Source: an uncultured Mycoplasmatota bacterium
GTDB taxonomy: Bacteria > Bacillota_I > Bacilli_A > RF39 > UBA660
Direction of reading: 5' to 3'
Assembly (NCBI GenBank): GCA_900556025.1
Contig: USNG01000009.1
Location: forward strand, 1 to 46,626
Length of the DNA stretch: 46,626 nt
Shown: positions 25,701 through 33,893 of the stretch, piece by piece
Layout: each line of letters opens with the position of its first letter
How positions within the stretch are numbered: the stretch's first letter is position 1
Notes under the pieces: model-generated
Databases searched by the model: none
The model's input: only the letters and a program-made list of their open reading frames with translations
What the model was told of the DNA's origin: nothing
Position numbers and translations under genes: made by a program

Positions 25701-26175
25701 CAATATAGAAATATCTAATTATGTTTCATATGATGGAAAATACTATGATAAATTAAATAATAGTATTAAAGTTCCAGTAGTAATAACAAATAATAATAAA
25801 ACAACAACTGATTATGAATTTAGTATTTCTATTCCTGATGAATCAAGAATAATAAATAAGAAAAATGAAAATATTACATTAGGCTTTGATATTATCACAA
25901 AGAATATTACAAATCCTACAATTAGAGTTTCACTATATAAGAAAGATAAATTAACTGCATATGATCAAACATATAGTATAGTTGATTTAAAAGACTATAC
26001 AACATCTAGTTTGAAATCATTCACATCAAATGTATATTTAACAAATGTAAATGATACATATACTTTAGATTTAATACCAAGTAAATTTGAAAGTAATGGA
26101 TATAAATTTGTATTTGATTTATATAGTGATAACGTGAAAATAAATACTATAGAAAAGTATTTTATTGCTAAGTAA
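22759..26175 (+). CDS. Large SipW-type secreted adhesin-like protein (1138 aa)
   Basis: TTG start with AAGGAAG upstream (no in-frame ATG fits). Residues 1-35 are a signal segment ending SLARYKNR. Next comes WDGTVATSFKSGEGTISSPYIISN, the usual entry to a GLUG-type beta-helix. Residues ~130-470 hold repeated GLUG-like turns (NKGNIYSNNVSSGLVGILNNSKITNAYN in pieces), closing with WIYESNSYPLLF. Residues 490-710 look like Ig-like domains. The remaining ~430 residues are repetitive Asn/Ser/Lys-rich beta strands. No anchor motif or C-terminal membrane segment. Likely a surface adhesin or fibre-tip protein exported with its neighbours. Confidence 0.7.
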   Translation: MTKLNYRKITYLVIGLIFIMAISITIPSLARYKNRVNTEINVWDGTVATSFKSGEGTISSPYIISNGSELAYLSDSLKTNNYEGMYFKISSDIVLNNGKFNYEDNKYIYEIDNNKYYINNDKYYSDTEYTDEVGSLNILSPLEGFKGIFNGDSHIISGLYMYNDESALFKSLNGTIEKLYIKNSLLTGNKAASLVTNSTSSIINEILFEGFVISNAESKIKKGTISIDTIQLNNNKKTITVNIDDSIKSYNNISSIKVSGDYHIDTNNGTVLVNDASTSNNHFEITTKNNSFTITASSTEISNVSFENVSYEITYNDNMASGIALDVTNTELTNVINKGNIYSNNVSSGLVGILNNSKITNAYNNGVVNTLGGVASYITGKSNLINVYNSYENTSLINIVEDSTLNIIGSFNISNIKPINTVVNSELSIQDSYIVDSTLDTTSNFTVKTIEELKNQETMKIIFHEYVSLEDLDSNIENAWIYESNSYPLLFNDDITNGLATLHIKTYSYDNFSNVLETFNYKDNVSFSIEDKDELNPSDKYYYIHKSKTPLTRSELENILTWNEYNQIETLNGEGYFIVYVKLVKDNKNYYINSDIFTLDKSSPNVTLKLNDNTWNSLKTELNTINIDDETSFTVEATDSISGVKSIKYYLSKNILSETELSSVEWTTYDENAKIKDLGKSIIYVKVTDNVSNETIINSDYINYDGYKLTVTSGNHLNSNLNITDKSKLKFKFIYDGENKVTGTHSLVSNTLFPDGTIITLNDQNKIYEHIVNSTSNDYGFETNNYATYKFELFKEKNKYENTYYKESENVGIENIEVTLDFKNASITNDLKNMTLSLNVGSSRKTLQSNIKEFNVYKNSDASLVLTSTYDNKEIEFNVNSTISIELSSGVKYITKNTSSVIDTTYEDKIQGLAIKLLDSNNNILDKTYLEKLVFTIDGINYTPNSDNIIRIPFSDTTSLTTKSLLITTTKSDLNLTEDNINIEISNYVSYDGKYYDKLNNSIKVPVVITNNNKTTTDYEFSISIPDESRIINKKNENITLGFDIITKNITNPTIRVSLYKKDKLTAYDQTYSIVDLKDYTTSSLKSFTSNVYLTNVNDTYTLDLIPSKFESNGYKFVFDLYSDNVKINTIEKYFIAK

Positions 26176-26187
26176 GGATGTGCATGA

Positions 26188-26724
26188 ATGAAATATAAAG
26201 TATTAAAAATATTAATGATTATGGCTCTAGTAGTATTTGGATTAGGTATTACTTATTCAATATTTAATTCAAATACACTAGCTGCTGGTAATCAAAAAAT
26301 AGCTAAATTCATCTTTAATGCAGAAGAAGTAGATAAGTTATCTCTTCCAATTACTGATCTAAAACCAGGATATACAAATGATTTTGATTTTTCAGTAAGT
26401 AACAGTAAAGATAAAAAAATAAGTGATGTTACAATAGAATATCAAATGACTATTAAAACATTTCATTTAGTACCATTAAATATAGAATTATATAAAATAG
26501 ATGGTGAAACAGAAACATTACTTATTACTTGTGATGAAACATTCTCAAGAAATGAAGATAATGAACTAGTATGTAATCTTCCAATAGAAGAATTAGATTA
26601 TCTAAAAGAATCAAAAAATAATTATAAATTAAGAATATCTTTCCCAAAAGAATATAACGATGAAATATATTCTAATTTAGTAGATTATATAGATATTGAA
26701 ATAAAAAGTTGGCAAAAGGTATAG
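26188..26724 (+). CDS. Small SipW-type TasA-like protein
   Basis: 178 residues. A signal segment (MKYKVLKILMIMALVVFGLGITYSIFNSN), then a beta-sandwich-like domain (IAKFIFNAEEVDKLSLPITDLKPGYTND in pieces, FDFSVSNSKDKKISDV) with the D-x-x-P-G-x-x-x-x-x-x-x-V-x-N pattern that TasA/CalY proteins show. Two cysteines. It lies 12 bases after the adhesin and 11 bases before the next gene, so it is in the same operon. Confidence 0.72.
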   Translation: MKYKVLKILMIMALVVFGLGITYSIFNSNTLAAGNQKIAKFIFNAEEVDKLSLPITDLKPGYTNDFDFSVSNSKDKKISDVTIEYQMTIKTFHLVPLNIELYKIDGETETLLITCDETFSRNEDNELVCNLPIEELDYLKESKNNYKLRISFPKEYNDEIYSNLVDYIDIEIKSWQKV

Positions 26725-26735
26725 AAAGGAATATT

Positions 26736-27611
26736 ATGGAAAAGAAAAAAAGAGTTTTATTAATTCTAATCATATTAGCTAGTTTCTTATTCATAAGTTC
26801 CGTTTCTTTAGCTAAATATGTATCAAATAAAGTATGGAATCAATATTTAAAATCACAAGGTTTTTATTTTGAAAGTGAAGACTTATCAACTACAGGTAAA
26901 ACTACTGTAAATACTTTATGGAATGGTTCACAAGTAGATTTAGTAGTTCAAAATAATAATTTAGATCAAGTAACAGATACTGATATAGAATATGAAATGA
27001 TTTGTAGTATAGAAGGTGATCAAAAAAATTCATTAAAGTGTTTATCAAATGGAAAAGATAAATATACAGGAGTATTATCATCCACAAGTACATGTGTAAA
27101 TAATTCAAATATTGATACAAGTAATTTAACTAAAACAGAATGTGAATTAAAAGGATACACATGGAAAAGTATGATTGCTAAAAATAATTTATATTTTGAA
27201 GTAGTCAAAACAGATGAAACATATAATCTAGGTGATGTCACAGTAAATGTAACTATTACTAGTAAAACACCATATAAAAAGACTTTAAAAGGTACATATA
27301 TACTAAAATATAATAATATTAAAGAAGGAGAAATAACATCTTCTTATAAAAACTATAATGATTATAATAGATTAACTATAACAAATTCATACGATACAAA
27401 TAAATGTGTAAATATATCATATGATGGAAGTACAAAAATAATTGATGTAGATTCAAGTCTAGTTAAAGGTTCTAATCAAGAAGGCAATATTAATGAAATA
27501 GAATTTACTATTAAAGGTAAAACTAGTGAAAGCTTTATAGTATATGATAGTAGTGAAAAATTAACTGATAACTTTGTTATTGGTGTTACAGATGAATGTA
27601 AAGGTAGTTGA
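26736..27611 (+). CDS. SipW-type TasA-like protein
   Basis: 291 residues. Signal segment (MEKKKRVLLILIILASFLFISSVSLAKYVSNK) with the AKYV pattern, then a beta-rich domain (VDLVVQNNNLDQVTDTDIEYEM in pieces, VTVNVTITSKTPYKKTL) repeated in weaker form to the end. Six cysteines suggest disulfide bonding outside the cell. ATG 26736 is chosen for its GAAAGGA; an in-frame ATG at 26709 overlaps the previous gene and lacks one. It continues the operon of surface proteins. Confidence 0.72.
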   Translation: MEKKKRVLLILIILASFLFISSVSLAKYVSNKVWNQYLKSQGFYFESEDLSTTGKTTVNTLWNGSQVDLVVQNNNLDQVTDTDIEYEMICSIEGDQKNSLKCLSNGKDKYTGVLSSTSTCVNNSNIDTSNLTKTECELKGYTWKSMIAKNNLYFEVVKTDETYNLGDVTVNVTITSKTPYKKTLKGTYILKYNNIKEGEITSSYKNYNDYNRLTITNSYDTNKCVNISYDGSTKIIDVDSSLVKGSNQEGNINEIEFTIKGKTSESFIVYDSSEKLTDNFVIGVTDECKGS

Positions 27612-27653
27612 TATTAATTTTCAACTATGATAATATAGAATAGGTGGTAAAGT

Positions 27654-28178
27654 ATGAAGGTATTAAATGCAATAAAAAAATTTTTTCTAGGAGTTTTAAC
27701 TCTTGTATTCTTTGCTTATGCAATTGTTATGACATTCTTATTATTAAACTTCAATAATTATGGAGTAACAGAAGTAGGAGATACTTCTATAGTTATTATT
27801 AAAGATAAAATAGCTAATGAAAACTATAAAAAGGGTGATATTATTCTTGTAGAAGACAAACTTATGAAAAGCATACAAGTTGGAGATGAGCTATTCGCAT
27901 ATAGAATTGATTCTAAAGGAAATGCAAATATTGAAATAGGTACTGTAGGTCAAGTACATTTAGATAGTGAAGCTATTACTTTTGAAAATGGTGACTCTTA
28001 CTCATATGAATTCTTAATCGGAGAAGGAACTAAAACTATTGCTGGTTTTGGAACATTCTTAGGATTAGTTGAATCTAAATGGGGATTCTTATTCACAGTT
28101 CTAGTACCAAGTTTCATATTCTTTGTATATAATTTATATGCATTAATCGTAGAAATAAAATACGGAGATGAAGAATAA
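27654..28178 (+). CDS. Signal-peptidase-like protein lacking the catalytic serine
   Basis: 174 residues: an N-terminal membrane segment (12-32), a beta domain and a C-terminal membrane segment (about 140-165), the layout of SipW-type signal peptidases. The GDIILVED strand after the active-site region is kept. Counting back from that GD, the position of the catalytic serine (Ser59 and Ser56 in the two intact enzymes here) is Ile53, and the His of the IT-H-x-V motif is also missing (AYRIDSKGN). It is therefore probably inactive as a peptidase and may act as an assembly or anchoring partner for the proteins encoded just upstream. Confidence 0.65.
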   Translation: MKVLNAIKKFFLGVLTLVFFAYAIVMTFLLLNFNNYGVTEVGDTSIVIIKDKIANENYKKGDIILVEDKLMKSIQVGDELFAYRIDSKGNANIEIGTVGQVHLDSEAITFENGDSYSYEFLIGEGTKTIAGFGTFLGLVESKWGFLFTVLVPSFIFFVYNLYALIVEIKYGDEE

Positions 28179-28206
28179 AATACGAATTAATTCGTATTTT
28201 TTTTAT
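28177..28206 (+). terminator. Terminator ending the first surface operon
   Basis: Perfect 10-bp stem (28177-28186 with 28191-28200), loop TTAA, then a run of T. Confidence 0.85.
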
Positions 28207-28296
28207 TTGAAAAAAATAGTTTATATGATAATATAAATATATAAATATGTAATAAAGAAAATTTGCAAATAAAGTATTAAAGAAAGGAGGAAATAT

Positions 28297-28719
28297 ATGA
28301 AAAAATATTTAGCAATAACGTTTTTTGTACTAACAATTGCAATTGTAACAAATTATGTCATAGTGAAAGCAGCAACATATCCATCGCCAGTAGGAACTTC
28401 ATTCAGCAAAGAACTTGACAAAAACCAAGCACAATACACATTTTGGAGAACAAAAACAAACTATTCAAGACAAACTTATGAAAACTTAGATGCTTTTACA
28501 AAATTAACAGATCCATGTCCTAATTGCAAAATAGGTGCTAAACCATTTTTAGATAATGGTGATTTTCATTCTGGTATTGTAACAACATTAGGACATGTTG
28601 GAAAATTTAGTTCAACGTCTTCCACACTAGGAAATTACAGATTAAGCGTATGGAGAGTTGATGCAACATTGTTAACCACTTATCATTCTGCTCTTTGGAC
28701 AATGAACAGTAATAATTAA
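28297..28719 (+). CDS. Secreted 140-residue protein, possible bacteriocin-like
   Basis: Signal peptide of about 25 residues (MKKYLAITFFVLTIAIVTNYVIVKA) with a plausible VKA-A cut. The mature ~115 residues have DPCPNCK, and a repeated aromatic pattern near the end (YRLSVWRVDATLL, YHSALWTMN). I do not recognise the family. It is directly followed by a membrane protein, an ABC ATPase and two more membrane proteins, as in bacteriocin or immunity clusters, but it is not lactococcin 972-like. AAAGGAGG precedes the ATG. Confidence 0.6.
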   Translation: MKKYLAITFFVLTIAIVTNYVIVKAATYPSPVGTSFSKELDKNQAQYTFWRTKTNYSRQTYENLDAFTKLTDPCPNCKIGAKPFLDNGDFHSGIVTTLGHVGKFSSTSSTLGNYRLSVWRVDATLLTTYHSALWTMNSNN

Positions 28720-28769
28720 TAACAAAATATAATGCAAATTTTCTTTATTTTAATTAATGGAGTGAAAAA

Positions 28770-29651
28770 ATGAAAAAAATAATATTTAATAATATACCTT
28801 TAATAATCAGTTTTTTATTTTTATTTTCATTAGTTGTTTATGGACATTTGGAATATAAGAATGAGGTTCAAGGGATAAATGATACATATAATAAATATGT
28901 TACGGAATGTTCTCTATCCAATTTTGAAGATGAAGAATATATAAGTTATTGCAATGATTTACTAGAAGACAAATATTATCCTAATTTTTTTTCAGAAGTT
29001 AGCTATATAATACATAAAGTTAATTATATATCAATGGTTTTATTTTTCGCAGTAAGTATGCCAAGCTTATATTATATCTCAAAATATTTAAAAAATGGGA
29101 TCATAAAAAACGAACTAACAAGAAAAACTTTTAAAAAATGTAAAATAAATTTACTTGCTATTTCATATAAAGGTGCATTAATATTACCTATAATTGCAAT
29201 TGTAATGTTTGTTTTAAGTTATGCAAATACAAAAACATTTGAAACATTTAACATGCAAGATATTATCTGGGAAAATTCGACTACAACAAATCCATATTTA
29301 TTTATAATAATGTATTTAATAAATATTACAATCCATTCTATATTGTATTGTAATATATCATTATGCATAGTTAGAAAAAAACATAATTATTATGTTTCAT
29401 CAATATTGTCTTACCTAACATTTATTGCAATTGAATTGATACTAGAGCTAGGAATAAACACTATATTATTAGGAAAAATATTTAAAATAAACCTAGGTGT
29501 AATATTAAGTATATTTAATGTACTAGCATTTAATGACAGCTATGGAGTTTTGGCACCACTTGTAGTTCCAACTATTATGCTATGTATATCATATGTATTC
29601 TTATATTTTATGTATAAAGATAAAGAAAAATTAATTATAGATTGTAATTAG
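28770..29651 (+). CDS. ABC-cluster membrane protein
   Basis: 293 residues with about six hydrophobic segments and a long extracellular loop between the first two (GINDTYNKYVTECSLSNFE). No recognised motif. It lies eight bases before the ABC ATPase gene and is a candidate permease or immunity subunit. Confidence 0.65.
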   Translation: MKKIIFNNIPLIISFLFLFSLVVYGHLEYKNEVQGINDTYNKYVTECSLSNFEDEEYISYCNDLLEDKYYPNFFSEVSYIIHKVNYISMVLFFAVSMPSLYYISKYLKNGIIKNELTRKTFKKCKINLLAISYKGALILPIIAIVMFVLSYANTKTFETFNMQDIIWENSTTTNPYLFIIMYLINITIHSILYCNISLCIVRKKHNYYVSSILSYLTFIAIELILELGINTILLGKIFKINLGVILSIFNVLAFNDSYGVLAPLVVPTIMLCISYVFLYFMYKDKEKLIIDCN

Positions 29652-29659
29652 GAGTTAAA

Positions 29660-30304
29660 ATGAAAATTGAATTTAAAAATGTTAATAAAAATTTTAAAAA
29701 AGTTGAGATATTGAAACAGATTAATTTAAAATTCGAAACTGGAAATGTATATGGAATCTATGGTAGAAATGGCAGTGGTAAGAGTGTATTTTTGAAGATG
29801 ATTGCAGGGTTTATGCTTCCGACGAGCGGAGAAATACTTTTTGATGGTGAAAATTTAAATTTTAAAAATGAATTTCCGAAAGATTTGAGAGCATTAATAG
29901 AAAATCCATCATTTTTTCCAGATTTAACTGGATTTGAAAATTTAAGATTATTAGCTAAAATACAAAATAGGATAGGAGATAACGAAATATTAGCAGCATT
30001 AGATATAGTTAACTTAACAGATGAAAAAGATAAAAAATACAGTAAATACTCTTTAGGAATGAAACAAAAATTAGGAATAGCTCAAGCAATAATGGAAAAT
30101 CCTAAAATATTAATATTAGATGAGCCATTCAATGGAATAGAGGAAAAAACAGTCAAAAAAATAATTGATTATCTAAATGAAATTAAAAAAGATAGAATAA
30201 TAATAATAAGTACACATATTATAGAAGATCTGCATAAATTAACAGAAAAAATATATTATTTTGATAATAAGGAAGTTTATGAAAATATTAAAAAACAGAG
30301 TTGA
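29660..30304 (+). CDS. ABC transporter ATP-binding protein
   Basis: 214 residues. Walker A GRNGSGKSVFLK (about residues 35-46), signature YSLGMKQKLGIAQA (about 136-149), Walker B ILILDEPFNGIE, H-loop in STHIIEDL. The divergent LGMKQ signature and short length match the bacitracin/lantibiotic-type exporter and immunity ATPases (BcrA/LanF). Adjacent membrane proteins provide the permease. Start preceded by AGGAG. Confidence 0.88.
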   Translation: MKIEFKNVNKNFKKVEILKQINLKFETGNVYGIYGRNGSGKSVFLKMIAGFMLPTSGEILFDGENLNFKNEFPKDLRALIENPSFFPDLTGFENLRLLAKIQNRIGDNEILAALDIVNLTDEKDKKYSKYSLGMKQKLGIAQAIMENPKILILDEPFNGIEEKTVKKIIDYLNEIKKDRIIIISTHIIEDLHKLTEKIYYFDNKEVYENIKKQS

Positions 30305-31016
30305 ACAAATTCTAACTGTCAAGGATCATGTCTTAATATATTTGATTATTGTATTAGGTGTGTGTATACCGACATTTTCAGGACTAGCTAGCGAAAATTT
30401 TTGGGTAAGATTATATAGTATTAACACGACTCCAATTTATTTAACAATGTTTTATTTATCTACAGGGTTATTCACTATGTATTCAATAAAGAACTATTGC
30501 TTAGAATACAATATACTGATAAGAAATACAAATTATAAGCAAATGATAGATGATAGTTTAAAAGTAATAATATTTGGGACAATATTTTTAAATATTATAG
30601 GTTTACTTTTAACTATAGCTGGAGCAGTAATTTTCTGTTATAACGATTTTTCGGTAATTTCTCATCCGATATATAATATATCATTTATAAGTTACATGTT
30701 ATTTTTTTCCTTAAGAGGGTTGACTATCTCCTGCATAATAAATGTAACGTTATATTTGTTATATATGCTATTTAAGGACTACGCAAATATAATTTTGATT
30801 GCAATTTGTTCAAGCTTTACAGCATTACCATCTAAATCAGTAAAAATATTGCATTTTTATAACATGCCATTGTTGTTTCATGACTATTATTTTAATATAG
30901 AATATTCTACATTTTATTTAGAAATATTATGTTCAACTATCGAGACGTTACTATTAATAGGAATATGCAAATTATTATATTATTTTGCGGTAAAGAAGAA
31001 AAGAGACATTATATGA
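30279..31016 (+). CDS. ABC transporter permease-like membrane protein
   Basis: 245 residues with about six membrane segments. The start at 30279 lies inside the ATPase gene (26-base overlap) and follows AAGGAA; an ATG at 30261 is less well placed. The overlap points to translational coupling with the ATPase. Confidence 0.65.
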   Translation: MKILKNRVEQILTVKDHVLIYLIIVLGVCIPTFSGLASENFWVRLYSINTTPIYLTMFYLSTGLFTMYSIKNYCLEYNILIRNTNYKQMIDDSLKVIIFGTIFLNIIGLLLTIAGAVIFCYNDFSVISHPIYNISFISYMLFFSLRGLTISCIINVTLYLLYMLFKDYANIILIAICSSFTALPSKSVKILHFYNMPLLFHDYYFNIEYSTFYLEILCSTIETLLLIGICKLLYYFAVKKKRDII

Positions 31017-31642
31017 AAATACAATCTAAAATATTATTAGAAAGATTCAAAAAGAATATTTTGTATATTGCAATATACTTGATAAGCTTAATATTTGGAG
31101 TAATACTATTTTATTTAAGAAACAAACAAATAGAATTTAATATAGATGAATTCTTAGTACTTATTAATTTTCCAAAATTATCAAATTTAAGTTACTTATA
31201 TGAATTAATTAAAATATATGAAATTGGATTATTAGTGTATTTAGTATATGACTATTATACTTATGATTTAAATTATTCATTAGATAATATAATGATAAGA
31301 GAAAGTGTAAATAAATGGTATTTAAATAAAATAATAATATTCAGTATATTTATAACTTTATTTAAAATATTTGAAGTATCAATATTATATTTAATTCATA
31401 GTAGTGAAGTAGCATTTGATATTAATTTTTATATTTATTCAATCATATTTGATATATTTATTTTATTAATCATAACAGCATTATATAACTATAGAAGATG
31501 CATTTTAAACTATATATTTTTATCAATAATATTAATTTATATATATTTAAGATTTGATGCAATAATAGTCCTTATTTTGTCTGTTTTTATGTTTATTTTC
31601 AATTACAAAACAATAAATTTCACCAAGAATTTTACTAAATAA
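31013..31642 (+). CDS. ABC transporter permease-like membrane protein
   Basis: 209 residues with about five or six membrane segments. Its ATG overlaps the stop of the previous gene (ATGA). Last gene of the ABC cluster, followed by a terminator. Together the three membrane proteins and the ATPase form one unit with the secreted 140-residue protein. Confidence 0.62.
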   Translation: MKIQSKILLERFKKNILYIAIYLISLIFGVILFYLRNKQIEFNIDEFLVLINFPKLSNLSYLYELIKIYEIGLLVYLVYDYYTYDLNYSLDNIMIRESVNKWYLNKIIIFSIFITLFKIFEVSILYLIHSSEVAFDINFYIYSIIFDIFILLIITALYNYRRCILNYIFLSIILIYIYLRFDAIIVLILSVFMFIFNYKTINFTKNFTK

Positions 31643-31650
31643 AAAGAATT

Positions 31651-31680
31651 AGACTTTTAATAAAATAAAGTCTTTTTTAT
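31651..31680 (+). terminator. Terminator of the ABC cluster
   Basis: Stem AGACTTT/AAAGTCT (31651-31657 with 31667-31673), 9-base loop, T run. Confidence 0.8.
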
Positions 31681-31701
31681 AAAAAAAATTATCTAATATT
31701 A

Positions 31702-31730
31702 TTGCATGAATTTAGTTAATATGATAGAAT
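31702..31730 (+). promoter_or_regulatory. Promoter of the peptidase/AAA+ operon
   Basis: TTGCAT (31702-31707), 17-base spacer, TAGAAT (31725-31730) with an upstream TG, giving an extended -10. Confidence 0.65.
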
Positions 31731-31760
31731 TAATAGAGTAAAAGATAGTAGGGTAAAAGT

Positions 31761-33890
31761 ATGAGGAAAATGAATAAAGTTGTTGAAAAAGTGGCAAACG
31801 TATCATTAAACATCCTGATCGGAATATTCGCAGTTATATTGCTTGTATTTTTTTATTCAGGCTTTCAAGTTAAAATTTTAAAAAATGATTATGCTAACTT
31901 TTTTGGATACTCAATGTTTGAAGTCCAAACAGGAAGTATGAAGAGTTATATTAATGCAGGGGATTGGATAGTATTAAAGCTTACAAAAGATGTTAATACA
32001 AATGATGTTATTACATTTAAACAAGATGGAAATTATATTACTCATAGAGTAATTGAAATATATAATGGAACTTATATTACTAAGGGAGATGCAAATAATT
32101 CGAAAGATGATCCAATAGATCAAAGTCAAATAGTAGGAAAGGTAGTAAAAGTTCTTGGAGGATTTGGAATATTAAGAAAAACAATATTTAATCCAGCAGT
32201 AGTAATAGCCCTAATAATAACTTTATTGTTATTTAATCTAACTTTTAAGAACGATGTGGAAAGTATGAAGAAGAAAAAACAAATAAGAATGATAGTAAAT
32301 AAAATAATTAATTTATTTAAAAATCTTAAGAAAGATGAATTCAGTGATTTAGATGAATTTGAAACTCCAAAAAAAGTAGAGAGAAAAGAAGAAAATATCA
32401 TTGAAAAAGAACCTATTTTTGAAGAAAAAGAAGAACCAAAAACAGAAGAAGCATTAAGTAAAACTTCTATGTTTAGAGTTGTAAGTGTTAAAAAAGAAGG
32501 CTATGAGCCTAAAGAATCATCAAAAGTAGAAGAAAAAACTGAAGATGAAGAAGAAATAATTGAACCAAAGAAAACTCCAGAACAAATTGAAGAAGAGTTA
32601 AGTAAAACATCAATGTTCAGAATAATAAAAGCTGATACTAGTGATGTAGATAAAAAAATTAAAAAGATAATTAAAAAAGAACAAAAAGAAAATAAAGATA
32701 ATAACGTTTATACTGTTACATTAGAAGCAGAAAAAGTAGTAAAGAAGCTTGACAAAAATATGGGAAAAAATGAAAAAAATACAAAAAGTGAACCAATAAA
32801 TGTAAACGTAAACGATTTAAAAATTAAGACTTATAATACAAAAGCTAAAAATATAATTGATAAAGCTATTAAAGTTAAAAAACAAGAAATCAATCAAATA
32901 ATGGATATCATTCTTGAAGGTCAAAAGACATATGTAATTAAATCAAGCTTTAGAAATGACTTTATAGATACTTATATTTCTAGTAAATATTATTTAGCAG
33001 AAAGTGCTAAAAGTAATACTAGCGTAAAAGAAGCAATTACTGAATTAGCTGAAAAGTTAACTAAGAAAAATATTAGAGATGAAAAACAAAGATTAATTAT
33101 TAAGACATATGAAGATTTAATTCTTTTATATTCAAGCCTTGATAAAAGTAGTTATGATGAAAGTGATAGAGCAGTCTTCTATCAAAAAACATTAAGAAAA
33201 TATAGTAATTGGGATTTAGAATACATAAACTATTTAGTTTATAACATCATTGAAATTCAAAATAAATGTTTAGAAGAAATGGAAGCAAGTTATAAGAAAC
33301 TAGAAACTGATACATTTGAAATAACATTTAATAAGATAACTAATAAGAAAGACTTATATTCAGTTGTATTAAATCACAACATCTCATTCAGTAGTGTATA
33401 TAGCGATTATATAGTTGATAAGACATATAATGAAGGAATTGTATCAGAAGATAAAGTAGTTGTATTATTAACTTTATTATCAAGTAGAATTGCTAAAGAT
33501 ATAATGTCTTATGATTATAATAAGAAATATATAATTTATATACCAAATGGATTATATGAAAAAGAAAAGAAAATGGCTGGTTTATTAAAGCTTATTGAAG
33601 ATGATTATGCTAAAAATCATATTTATATATTATTAGATACTAAAACATTAATTTCTAATAAGAAAATTACAACTAGTCTTAAAAAACAAGGTTATAATTT
33701 TGCATTCTTAATGAATGAAGAAATTAAAGCAAATGAAAAAAGTTTAGGTTACTTATATTTAGCTGATTATATTTTTGTAGATAAAGATATCAAAAATATA
33801 TCAAGTTTAATGAGTGAAGTACCTGAAGAACTATTAGATAAAATAGTTAAAGAAAATGTAAAAAAATTGGGTGATTTTGGAGGGGAGTAA
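31761..33890 (+). CDS. SipW-type signal peptidase fused to a large cytoplasmic region (709 aa)
   Basis: Residues 1-165 are a complete ER-type signal peptidase I: membrane segment 16-33, catalytic Ser59 in TGSMKSYINAGD, His95 in ITHRVIEI, Asp110 in KGDAN, second membrane segment about 144-163. Normal SipW enzymes stop near 190 residues. Here an acidic low-complexity linker (190-330) holds two copies of a 10-residue motif, LSKTSMFRVV at 232-241 and LSKTSMFRII at 280-289. A helical domain and a Rossmann-like end follow (KYIIYIPNGLYEKEKK, IYILLDTKTL, YNFAFLMNEEIK). Function of that part is unknown. The next gene starts three bases after the stop. ATG 31770 is an alternative start. Confidence 0.8.
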   Translation: MRKMNKVVEKVANVSLNILIGIFAVILLVFFYSGFQVKILKNDYANFFGYSMFEVQTGSMKSYINAGDWIVLKLTKDVNTNDVITFKQDGNYITHRVIEIYNGTYITKGDANNSKDDPIDQSQIVGKVVKVLGGFGILRKTIFNPAVVIALIITLLLFNLTFKNDVESMKKKKQIRMIVNKIINLFKNLKKDEFSDLDEFETPKKVERKEENIIEKEPIFEEKEEPKTEEALSKTSMFRVVSVKKEGYEPKESSKVEEKTEDEEEIIEPKKTPEQIEEELSKTSMFRIIKADTSDVDKKIKKIIKKEQKENKDNNVYTVTLEAEKVVKKLDKNMGKNEKNTKSEPINVNVNDLKIKTYNTKAKNIIDKAIKVKKQEINQIMDIILEGQKTYVIKSSFRNDFIDTYISSKYYLAESAKSNTSVKEAITELAEKLTKKNIRDEKQRLIIKTYEDLILLYSSLDKSSYDESDRAVFYQKTLRKYSNWDLEYINYLVYNIIEIQNKCLEEMEASYKKLETDTFEITFNKITNKKDLYSVVLNHNISFSSVYSDYIVDKTYNEGIVSEDKVVVLLTLLSSRIAKDIMSYDYNKKYIIYIPNGLYEKEKKMAGLLKLIEDDYAKNHIYILLDTKTLISNKKITTSLKKQGYNFAFLMNEEIKANEKSLGYLYLADYIFVDKDIKNISSLMSEVPEELLDKIVKENVKKLGDFGGE

Positions 33891-33893
33891 TTT

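Noticed and set aside
28297..28719. Lactococcin 972-type bacteriocin
   Set aside because: Cluster shape is similar, but the typical sequence pattern and the large partner membrane protein are absent.
31761..33890. The LSKTSMFR copies as a misassembly
   Set aside because: The two copies differ in nucleotides and flanking residues and lie 49 residues apart in an intact frame, so they look like a real motif repeat.
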